Shown in pieces: positions 1 through 6,111 of a stretch of DNA of 6,111 bases. Position 1 is the stretch's first letter, and the number at the start of each line of letters is the position of its first letter. Under the pieces are notes generated by a model. That model ran no database searches. It saw only the letters and a list, made by a program, of their open reading frames with translations, and was not told where the DNA came from. Made by a program: the position numbers and the translations under genes. Source of the DNA: Lentisphaerota bacterium (GTDB lineage Bacteria > Verrucomicrobiota > Lentisphaeria > Victivallales > GWF2-50-93); the NCBI GenBank assembly GCA_025360875.1, contig JANYBI010000339.1, positions 1 through 6,111 on the forward strand, in the 5' to 3' direction.

Positions 1-31
1 TCCCCGGCATGGGGCACGACAATGCCGGGGA
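1..31. repeat. 10-bp perfect inverted repeat at the window edge, within the hydrolase gene
   Basis: TCCCCGGCAT at 1-10 is the exact reverse complement of ATGCCGGGGA at 22-31, separated by 11 bases. It lies in coding sequence over the VPGIVVPHAG segment that carries the presumed catalytic His. The arms may extend beyond the window. It may simply reflect the Pro-Gly and His-Ala-Gly codons, but it would form a strong GC-rich hairpin in the mRNA. Confidence 0.6.
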
Positions 32-866
32 CATCTATGAACAGATATTTGAATTTTTCCTTGTTCCAGTCCTTTGAAGTATCGATGATTTCCTGGTAGT
101 TCTGGTCCTTGTCACCTGAAATGACAACCCACCGTTTGTCCATCCGGGGAGTTTTTTTTACGTCGCCGGCATCGAGTCCGGGAAAATGTCCTCCTCTCCT
201 TTCACTAGGGAGATAGCTCTGGGCGGCGTGGCTTACCGCACCCTGGAAATACTGCGGATACATCATCTGGCAGAACATCGCAATATGTCCGCCTCCGGAG
301 AGGCCACCGACTATGACACGCTTTTTGTCAATATTGTAATGGGCCATGACAGACGCCATCGCATCCACTGATATCGCTATCCTTCTCAGCATGTTGACGT
401 CATTTCCGGAGCTGTTCCCGCTGACGTAGATCATCTTCGTCTTCTTCATGAGATCGCGATACAGGCCGGGATCGATTCCGACCTGGCTTGGGCTGACGTG
501 CACATACAGGCCGTATGGCTGCTTGCCGTCATAGTCTTCAGGCACATATGCAATAGCCGTGATCTCGTTCGGTTTGAAGCCCATGCATTCCTCGGGAGTC
601 AGCTTGATCTTGAATTCAACTTCCCATCCCTCGGGCAGCTTCCCATCCTTGAACGCCCTGTATATTTTCTGAGGGATCGGATCCTTGAAATATTCCTTGG
701 TGCTGGCAAACAGCTTTGTGTCGATCGGAAAATCAGTTATTATGCCAGTACGGATTTCCGGTTTCGCCGGAGGCGGATTTTCATTTTCCCCGAAAGCCCT
801 GGTACCTGAAATGGATGCAAGCGCAATGCAGGTGCAGGCAAACAGCCGGAACGTAAATCTATTCAT
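1..866 (-). CDS. Exported alpha/beta hydrolase (esterase / PHB-depolymerase-like), C-terminus cut by window edge
   Basis: Open from the ATG at 866 to the window edge with no stop, giving 288 residues. Residues 1-24 look like a Sec signal peptide (Arg-rich start, hydrophobic core, cleavage near TRA|FG), followed by a short Pro-rich stretch (ENPPPAKPE). The catalytic domain begins near residue 100 with AYVPEDYDG...YGLYVHVSPS, a pattern typical of secreted esterase-like alpha/beta hydrolases. GGLSGGGHIAMF at 187-198 is the nucleophile elbow, with Ser190 as the likely nucleophile. The strand RWVVISGDKDQNY (245-257) fits the acid loop, with Asp254 the better candidate, and His286 in VPHAG fits the catalytic base. 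The start is supported by GGAGG four bases upstream, 13 bases after the preceding gene's stop, so it is probably co-transcribed with it. The substrate cannot be told; an ester or carbohydrate ester outside the cytoplasm is a guess. A C-terminal extension beyond the edge is possible. Confidence 0.85.
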   Translation of the reverse strand, partial: MNRFTFRLFACTCIALASISGTRAFGENENPPPAKPEIRTGIITDFPIDTKLFASTKEYFKDPIPQKIYRAFKDGKLPEGWEVEFKIKLTPEECMGFKPNEITAIAYVPEDYDGKQPYGLYVHVSPSQVGIDPGLYRDLMKKTKMIYVSGNSSGNDVNMLRRIAISVDAMASVMAHYNIDKKRVIVGGLSGGGHIAMFCQMMYPQYFQGAVSHAAQSYLPSERRGGHFPGLDAGDVKKTPRMDKRWVVISGDKDQNYQEIIDTSKDWNKEKFKYLFIDVPGIVVPHAG

Positions 867-869
867 ATT

Positions 870-875
870 TCCTCC
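870..875 (-). promoter_or_regulatory. Ribosome binding site of the hydrolase gene
   Basis: On the minus strand GGAGGA lies just before AATATG; the GGAGG core is four bases from the ATG at 866. It sits in the 13-base gap after the TAA of the upstream gene and fixes the start of the hydrolase. The tight spacing suggests translation following on from the gene before. Confidence 0.8.
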
Positions 876-879
876 AGGA

Positions 880-3800
880 TTATTTATGGAACAAGACTTC
901 ATTGGGGATTTTCTGTCCTAATAAATGTTTTTCGCTCCGCCAGTACAATTCGAGAAACTTGCCGCCCACGCCTTGGATATAGGCGAGACGGATAGGATGA
1001 AGTCCCGCCTTCAAGGCAATAGTTCCAGTTTTAGTTTCAATGTCGTGTATCCCATCGTCGTCGACGATTTTAGAATCATTGACAGTTAAAGTACTTCCGT
1101 CATCTGACGAAAGGTAAAAAGTGTATACGTCGTCGGCTGGGACCTTGATAAATCCGGAGAATATGAGCCCGAAGTTTTCCTTGCGTTCTATTGAGTCAAT
1201 AGATAATCCTGGTGGCGTCATGTTTTTCAGCGGCTGTAATTCCGCCAGTTGGTTCGTGCTTTTGACCTTGTCATTTTCAAATTCATAGTATGCGCAGGAA
1301 ATTCCCGGCTTGGCGTCGGCAACCTCCAGGGAAGGAATGAAATCTGTTTTCTCCTGGGCTTTTCTTATCTTATCGGCTTCCGCCTTCTTCAGGGCTTCCT
1401 GTACTTTGATCCTGTAATTCTCTACCCATTTCTTTTCTTCTGGGTCGGTGACTTTTTCCGGTTTTAGCGTATTTTGCCAAAAAGCATATAACTCATCAAA
1501 ATTTACTTTTTTTAGCTTTCTCTGGCAGGCTTCGCAGAGGGCAGGTTTTTTATCTTTATCACCCTCGACGTGTTGGTCAGGGAATGCCGGGGATGAAATA
1601 GGGCATAAGAAATTATCACAATCACCAAAGTAAGTTTTGTTTCTATAAGCCTCAACGACGTTGTTTTTGCTTTTGTTCTCGCGCCATACGCTGGCAAAAC
1701 TTCTGCTAAGGGACTTGGAAAGGCTGTCTGATATCATATAAATATTTCCTGCGCCACGCAATCGCAATTTATCTAATGATTCTGTAAAAAAAGTATGTTT
1801 TTCCATATTAGCCGCAATTTCAAAATAATCGGGATCATACCATGTGTCTTGGTTGATTATATAACTTGTGTAAATAGAATCCTCCGGTGACTTGGATGTA
1901 CGAATGATACATTTAAAAAGAAAATCAGCATTATACAGACCTATCTCTTTATTAAAAGAATAAGGACCTTCCGGTAAAGGGAGTACGGGCAGGATTTCGA
2001 CTCGTATCCCCCAAAACTCCTCTATTCTTGGGATTGCATTCTGAATCATTGAAAAATCTGTTATTTCAATAGGCTGAATATAAATTTTATATTTATCCGG
2101 TATTTTGACTATTTCAGACGCTTTCTTCCATTCAGTTTTGATGGGGCCGAGTTGTTTAATCAAATCTTGAATCTCGGATTTAATTTTTTCTTTATATGAG
2201 GGATCCTTAAAACCTCTCATGCTATCTTTGAATGCAGCTTCATTGTTTATATTTTCAAGAATCACCAAGGCTTTTCTTTTATCTCCAAGCTCCATATATG
2301 TTTTTGCGAATTCAAGTTGAACTTCAGGTCTGTCTGTGTCATTACTGTACAAAGGTCTTCTGTTTGAATATTCAATAACAGCTTTTGGACCTTCTAGTTT
2401 TCTTATCAATTGAAGGCATCGGGCGACATCCCAGTAGTGGGTTCTCTGTTCTTTTAGATATTCAAGTTCCTTTTTTTCATTTCCTGAACCTTTATAGAAA
2501 TTAAGCCCAAGCTCTACCCCCAGTTGATTCGATTTGCATTCGGGAAGACACTCTTCGGCTTTTCGGTATTCTTTTTTAGAATAATAGATGATTCCCAGAA
2601 CAGAAAATGCATAGTCTCTTTCCGTGTCAGGGTACTGGCTTATATGTTTATTGATCAAGTCCAGCGCTGTGTCGTAATCGCCCAGCAGGCGATATGAATC
2701 AGCTCGGATAATCAAAGGATATTGAGGCTTTGAAAATTTCGCTTCGGGTTGAAGAAGCTTATTGATAGTATCCACTGTTTTTTTAATTTGCGGTGATTCT
2801 AGCGGTGATTCTAGATGATATTTACCATACATGCATAGAAAATCATCATGGAATACAATTGATATTTCAAACAATTTTGTTGAATCATCGGAAATAATCA
2901 TATACGCGGCTTCGGCTAGAGATATGGCGAAATCAACAGCTGCGGCCGTGCACCATCCGTGATACTTTATATTGCGGATTGTTTCCTTATATAACTCGAA
3001 TTCCTTGGTTCTCATTACCTTTGTAGCATTTTCCTGGAAAATGAGCTTGTGATGTTGCTGCGTCAGCTGGAGTACTTGTTTAGAGGATGTCTTTTCCAAT
3101 TCATCATTCTTGCATTCTACTGATGCCGAATCAAGGACTACTGCTTTCTTGCCATCAACAAGCAGAAGATCAAGCCTGAGATTGTCGTTTTTCCTGTTGG
3201 ATCTGCTGACCGTCCCGATGACAACACGGTCGGCGCCGACAATTCCTGCGATATTCCCGGCTAGGCTTTCAGTTGCACCGCTCAACGAGGAAATCTTCAA
3301 TTCCTGGAGAACCTTGTCGATTTCATTGTGGTCGACGATTTTCTTTACCTTTTTGCTTTCCTGCAGAGCCAGTTCCATGGACATCGCCAGAGATCTGTCA
3401 GCTGGTTCCCTCATCTGCTTCAAGGATTCAAGATGGGAGACGGGAAGTATTGCCCATGTTTCATCCAGCGCTTCATTCGCGGGCTCGAGTTTCTTTTTAG
3501 GTTTCAGTTTGAGCATTTCGACTATTTTGGCAGTTATGTCAGCTGAAAAGTTCGTATCTTCGCTGGGAATAAAATCAGCCTTCTGGAAATCGGCCTTGCT
3601 TTTCACATGAAGATCGGTGATAATCAGAGTACATCCGAGTGTTGCCTTGCCTTGTTCCTGTTTTGTATTTTTGAAATAACCGGTTATTGCAAAGTCTGCA
3701 GCAGGTATATTCCCAACAATTTGCGCAGAGCCACCACTGATTGCATTCATTTTTCCAAGAGCATTTTCAGTGGCAAGTGCAAATCCATTCGAGCGGCTTA

Positions 3801-4014
3801 TGACCACGCATTCATAATTCCGAACCAGATCGGAAACCACCTTGTCCCTAATCGCCATGATGTCATGGGGGTATTCCTGTGGATATGTGAAATTCGCAAT
3901 TGCTGTCATCGCGATTACCGGTGGCTTGTCGGGATCTGGAGGCGGCTTATCCTGGGAGGAGGCAGGAAGAGAAAGGGAAAGGATGGAAATAAGAACAAAA
4001 ATTCTAGAAAACAT
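880..4014 (-). CDS. Exported multidomain protein: two CsgG-like domains, TPR-like repeats, degenerate archaemetzincin (M54), PA14
   Basis: Complete, 1044 residues. Residues 1-20 are a Sec signal peptide (cleavage near ASS|QDK) without a lipobox Cys, then a Pro/Asp-rich linker (22-32). Two CsgG-like alpha/beta domains follow at about 33-170 and 186-318; the second shows the family pattern (IDKVLQELKISSLSG...GIVGADRVVIGTV). Residues about 330-620 are helical, with TPR-like units near 431-462, 465-495 and 560-590. Residues 641-835 match archaemetzincin: the YKIYIQPIE strand, ILPVLPLPEGPY, and Cys799-x4-Cys804...Cys827-x2-Cys830. The catalytic HExxHxxGxxH is absent: by cysteine register its His/Glu/His/His positions are Glu788, Ala789, Asn792 and Asp798. 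A charged helix (about 855-888) leads to a PA14 domain (893-1041) with NFGLIFSGFIKVP, YLSSDDGS and ALKAGLHPIRL. I infer a non-enzymatic binding or scaffold protein acting outside the cytoplasm. Residues 560-1044 are collinear with the upstream neighbour's product. The central third of the gene is unusually AT-rich. Confidence 0.9.
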   Translation of the reverse strand: MFSRIFVLISILSLSLPASSQDKPPPDPDKPPVIAMTAIANFTYPQEYPHDIMAIRDKVVSDLVRNYECVVISRSNGFALATENALGKMNAISGGSAQIVGNIPAADFAITGYFKNTKQEQGKATLGCTLIITDLHVKSKADFQKADFIPSEDTNFSADITAKIVEMLKLKPKKKLEPANEALDETWAILPVSHLESLKQMREPADRSLAMSMELALQESKKVKKIVDHNEIDKVLQELKISSLSGATESLAGNIAGIVGADRVVIGTVSRSNRKNDNLRLDLLLVDGKKAVVLDSASVECKNDELEKTSSKQVLQLTQQHHKLIFQENATKVMRTKEFELYKETIRNIKYHGWCTAAAVDFAISLAEAAYMIISDDSTKLFEISIVFHDDFLCMYGKYHLESPLESPQIKKTVDTINKLLQPEAKFSKPQYPLIIRADSYRLLGDYDTALDLINKHISQYPDTERDYAFSVLGIIYYSKKEYRKAEECLPECKSNQLGVELGLNFYKGSGNEKKELEYLKEQRTHYWDVARCLQLIRKLEGPKAVIEYSNRRPLYSNDTDRPEVQLEFAKTYMELGDKRKALVILENINNEAAFKDSMRGFKDPSYKEKIKSEIQDLIKQLGPIKTEWKKASEIVKIPDKYKIYIQPIEITDFSMIQNAIPRIEEFWGIRVEILPVLPLPEGPYSFNKEIGLYNADFLFKCIIRTSKSPEDSIYTSYIINQDTWYDPDYFEIAANMEKHTFFTESLDKLRLRGAGNIYMISDSLSKSLSRSFASVWRENKSKNNVVEAYRNKTYFGDCDNFLCPISSPAFPDQHVEGDKDKKPALCEACQRKLKKVNFDELYAFWQNTLKPEKVTDPEEKKWVENYRIKVQEALKKAEADKIRKAQEKTDFIPSLEVADAKPGISCAYYEFENDKVKSTNQLAELQPLKNMTPPGLSIDSIERKENFGLIFSGFIKVPADDVYTFYLSSDDGSTLTVNDSKIVDDDGIHDIETKTGTIALKAGLHPIRLAYIQGVGGKFLELYWRSEKHLLGQKIPNEVLFHK
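2791..2814 (-). repeat. Perfect 12-bp tandem duplication inside the CsgG/M54-like/PA14 gene
   Basis: The 12-mer CGGTGATTCTAG (plus strand) occurs twice without a gap, at 2791-2802 and 2803-2814. It is in frame and encodes LESPLESP at residues 401-408, in a loop just before the TPR-like region. Perfect identity suggests a recent slippage duplication. Confidence 0.9.
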
Positions 4015-4018
4015 AAAT

Positions 4019-4024
4019 CTCCTT
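4019..4024 (-). promoter_or_regulatory. Ribosome binding site of the CsgG/M54-like/PA14 gene
   Basis: AAGGAG on the minus strand, four bases (ATTT) before the ATG at 4014, inside the 27-base gap after the TAG of the upstream gene. With the signal peptide that begins at this ATG, it makes the start secure. A small inverted repeat (TGCCT/AGGCA, 4-base loop, 4024-4037) touches its 5' end. Confidence 0.8.
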
Positions 4025-4037
4025 GCCTTAATAGGCA
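4024..4037 (-). repeat. Small intergenic inverted repeat next to the ribosome binding site
   Basis: TGCCT, a 4-base loop, then AGGCA: a perfect 5-bp stem in the gap between the two large genes. It ends on the first base of the AAGGAG site. It has no U-run, so it is not a terminator. It could slightly affect translation of the downstream gene or be chance; a 5-bp stem is weak evidence. Confidence 0.3.
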
Positions 4038-4041
4038 GTTG

Positions 4042-6111
4042 CTATCTGCAGTCCTGCACCTTGATCTTCCCGAAATCCTTCGGAGACTGGAAATTATTTG
4101 ACGTGCCGTGCCACATGAGCTGCTTGAAAGGATCCTCCCCCTCATATCCGTCATGATCGTTTATCCCCAGATCAAACATGATGGTGTCGGAGGGGGTGTA
4201 GTTATTGCTTTTCAGGCCGTCATATGGGATGAAGATCTGCATCCTGTATCCTTTCCCCGGCAAGGGGGATGATTTCGCCGTTGCGCCATCCACCTTGGGA
4301 TCATAATTCCATTCCTGCGGATAAAATTTCAGCGTGTCAGGCATATATTCGGAGAAATACGGGACGGCGATAATTTGAATAACCCCTCTGCCATAATTGT
4401 AGTTCCTCTTGCCGGACGGGCGCAGATCGAGATAGACCTCGACGCTGTCATTCTCATGTGAAACATCGGAATCTCCGATAAGATGGTCGTCTTCCACATC
4501 GATTGTGACGGTTATTCCCCTGTCGTCCATGCCTATCAAAGCTTCCACTGAACAGTCTTTCTCCCCTTTCCAATTATCCTTTCCCAGTACGATTCTCCCC
4601 TTGGCATCGGGATCGCTTTCCTTGGCGATCGTAATCCTGTATCCCTTGTCCGGCATCAGGACAGGCTCAGGCTCCTTTTTTGCTTTCTTCGCCAAGTTGA
4701 CATGTTCGTCAATCCATTCCTTGTTCTGGTAAAGCAGTTCCGGCGGGATTCCCTGGGCAGTTATCTTTGAACTCTGCCAGTACAGGTTGCACAGATCATT
4801 CCTTTTCCCCCGGACGCTGTCCAGGCGTATAGGATGCAATCCGGCCTTCAGGGCGACACTCGCCGTTCTCTTTACAATACTGCCTTTGTGATCGTTGTTG
4901 ATGGTCTCCCGATCATCGACGTACAGGATTCCACCGTAGGACGATAGGTAGAAGGTGTATATGTCATCACTCGGTATCCTCACATATCCTGAGAATATGA
5001 TGCCGAAATATTCTTTCTGTTCGATGGATTCAAGGGAGAATCCCGGTATTGTTCCGGTCTTCTGCGGGAGCAGGTACTGCAGCCGGCTTGCCGCCCTGAG
5101 CCTGTTCTTCTCAAATTCATAGTAGGAATATGACAATCCTGGAGCCGGGTTGGAAACTTCGACGGCAGGGAGATATTCCGGATTTATTCCGGATTTCCCC
5201 TTTGCGTCCGCTTCGCTTTTCTTCAATGCCGCCTGGACCTTGGCCTTGTATTCATCGATCCATTTCTGCACTTCCATATTTGAATCAGTTTTCCTTTTGA
5301 CATTTTTCCTTGCGAGGGAAATATATTTATTGTAGAGCTTGTCATGCACTTCATCAAAATCCAGCTTGCCGTAATTTTTCTGGCATTCCTCGCACATTGC
5401 AAGCTGGATGGCGGAAGTGTCATTCGTGTAGAACGCGGTACTGGCACATGAGGTTTTCGTGCAGCAGCTATAGCCGCTGACAAGCAGCCCTATGGTCTCC
5501 TTTACAATGATGTCCGGCAGGTTCCTGTTAAAATAAGTATAGCAATCATATGCCAGGATAGAGGCGCCGTATTCCGAACAATAGTAATTTCCGACACGGC
5601 CCACCCCGCCTAGGAAGACGTTTTCGCCGGTGACATACACCATGGAGATCGCGTCTGATGGAAGTTCCGTTGAAACCGCAAGCCTTTCGATAAGTGCGGG
5701 GGCATCATACATTCCGTTGGTTTTCCTGAAGCAGTCGGGATCCTGCGGCATTGGCAGGGCGGGAAGTATTACGGCCCTGGCGCCGAAAAAACTTGATACG
5801 ATCATTGAGGCTTCCTCCAGCGCCTTCAGATTCGCATCGCCAAGAGGCTGGAAGTAAAACTTGTACTTGGCAGGGGTTTTCTTCACCTGCGCCGCAGTTT
5901 TCCATGTTGTCCCGGTGGCTTCATCTCCAATCTGCATCTTCAATTTCCTGATCTCGAAGACCAGCTCTTTCGGGTGCCCCCGCATGTCCATCTTCGATAG
6001 GATATCGATGATGTCGGACGCCCTTTTTCTGTCATTGCTCTCAATGCAGGCCTTGGCAAGTTCAATCTGGCACGGTAGATAGCTTATATAAGTGAGAGGG
6101 AAATTGTTGTC
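4042..6111 (-). CDS. Multidomain protein: TPR-like segment, degenerate archaemetzincin (M54), PA14, CBM9-like; N-terminus cut by window edge
   Basis: The frame is open to position 6111, giving 689 residues (numbered here from the edge) ending at TAG. The ATG at 5991 is not the start: the 40 residues before it have no stop, and their QIELAKACIESNDRKRA matches QLEFAKTYMELGDKRKA of the downstream paralogue. Residues 1-65 are the end of a helical repeat region. Residues 83-250 match archaemetzincin (YKFYFQPLGD, FFGARAVILPALPMP, Cys217-x4-Cys222-x17-Cys240-x2-Cys243). The catalytic motif is lost: its His/Glu/His/His positions are Thr206, Ile207, Leu210 and Cys216. A charged helix precedes a PA14 domain (313-461; YFGIIFSGYVRIP, ALKAGLHPIRL) that lacks the usual SDDGS. 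Residues 490-686 resemble a family 9 carbohydrate-binding module (ITVTIDVEDDHL, ENDSVEVYLDLRP, YRMQIFIPYDGL, NDHDGYEG, final FGKIKV). No enzymatic site is visible; I infer glycan or cell-surface binding. The start, signal peptide and any CsgG-like part lie outside the window. Confidence 0.85.
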   Translation of the reverse strand, partial: DNNFPLTYISYLPCQIELAKACIESNDRKRASDIIDILSKMDMRGHPKELVFEIRKLKMQIGDEATGTTWKTAAQVKKTPAKYKFYFQPLGDANLKALEEASMIVSSFFGARAVILPALPMPQDPDCFRKTNGMYDAPALIERLAVSTELPSDAISMVYVTGENVFLGGVGRVGNYYCSEYGASILAYDCYTYFNRNLPDIIVKETIGLLVSGYSCCTKTSCASTAFYTNDTSAIQLAMCEECQKNYGKLDFDEVHDKLYNKYISLARKNVKRKTDSNMEVQKWIDEYKAKVQAALKKSEADAKGKSGINPEYLPAVEVSNPAPGLSYSYYEFEKNRLRAASRLQYLLPQKTGTIPGFSLESIEQKEYFGIIFSGYVRIPSDDIYTFYLSSYGGILYVDDRETINNDHKGSIVKRTASVALKAGLHPIRLDSVRGKRNDLCNLYWQSSKITAQGIPPELLYQNKEWIDEHVNLAKKAKKEPEPVLMPDKGYRITIAKESDPDAKGRIVLGKDNWKGEKDCSVEALIGMDDRGITVTIDVEDDHLIGDSDVSHENDSVEVYLDLRPSGKRNYNYGRGVIQIIAVPYFSEYMPDTLKFYPQEWNYDPKVDGATAKSSPLPGKGYRMQIFIPYDGLKSNNYTPSDTIMFDLGINDHDGYEGEDPFKQLMWHGTSNNFQSPKDFGKIKVQDCR
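5175..5196 (-). repeat. Perfect 11-bp tandem repeat in the M54-PA14 linker of the right-hand gene
   Basis: ATTCCGGATTT (plus strand) occurs twice back to back, at 5175-5185 and 5186-5196. It encodes part of KSGINPEY just before the PA14 domain. The period is not a multiple of three, so the copies are read in different frames. The linker has the same length as in the paralogue, which argues against a recent insertion. Confidence 0.7.

Noticed and set aside
834..866. Possible lipobox (LFAC) in the hydrolase signal peptide
   Set aside because: The Cys is at residue 11, too early for a normal lipoprotein signal, with Phe at -2. A signal peptidase I site near residue 24 fits better.
498..921. Plus-strand open frames of 103 and 78 codons opposite the hydrolase gene
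   Set aside because: They are shadows of the hydrolase, whose signal peptide, ribosome binding site and active-site motifs are all on the minus strand.
1510..1653. Active zinc protease
   Set aside because: The cysteine pattern and flanking strands say archaemetzincin, but no HExxH is present anywhere in either M54-like domain.
4015..4041. Promoter or terminator in the gap between the two large genes
   Set aside because: The gap is 27 bases, holds a ribosome binding site, and shows only a 5-bp stem without a U-run, so read-through in an operon is the simpler reading.
3110..4156. Overlapping plus-strand open frames of 104-166 codons opposite the CsgG-like domains
   Set aside because: They lie antisense to a gene with clear domains, have no recognisable protein pattern, and no convincing ribosome binding site was noted.
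5223..5905. Minus-strand open frames of 86 and 66 codons in other frames of the right-hand gene
   Set aside because: They overlap the M54-like domain, which is supported by homology to the paralogue, and show no domain features of their own.

Overview
The window is almost entirely coding. It holds three consecutive genes, all read on the minus strand, with gaps of 27 and 13 bases and a Shine-Dalgarno sequence before each of the two starts that can be seen. They look like part of one operon running from right to left. Transcription enters from beyond position 6111 and leaves past position 1, so no promoter or terminator is visible. I see no RNA genes, mobile elements or CRISPR arrays, and no non-coding stretch longer than 27 bases.

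Region by region: (A) 4042-6111 is the 3' part of a large gene, cut by the window's right edge. Its product has a helical (TPR-like) segment, a degenerate archaemetzincin (peptidase M54) domain, a charged linker, a PA14 domain and a C-terminal CBM9-like domain. (B) 880-4014 is a complete 1044-residue exported protein: signal peptide, two CsgG-like domains in tandem, a helical repeat region, a second degenerate archaemetzincin domain, the same kind of linker, and a terminal PA14 domain. (C) 1-866 is the first 288 residues of an exported alpha/beta hydrolase with a visible Ser nucleophile motif and likely Asp and His partners. It is cut by the window's left edge.

A and B are diverged paralogues over their shared TPR-M54-PA14 stretch. 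The most unusual point is that both keep the archaemetzincin fold signature and its four-cysteine structural zinc site, but both have lost the HExxHxxGxxH catalytic site, each with different replacements. Together with PA14 and CBM9-like modules, this suggests non-catalytic binding or scaffold proteins outside the cytoplasm, encoded beside a secreted hydrolase. The joint function is inference.

Organism: multi-domain exported proteins mixing CsgG-like, TPR, PA14 and CBM9-like modules, with classical AGGAG ribosome binding sites and mid-range GC, suggest a bacterium of the PVC superphylum (Lentisphaerota, Planctomycetota or relatives). This is a guess from style, with no marker gene to confirm it. 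The central part of gene B is clearly more AT-rich than everything around it.
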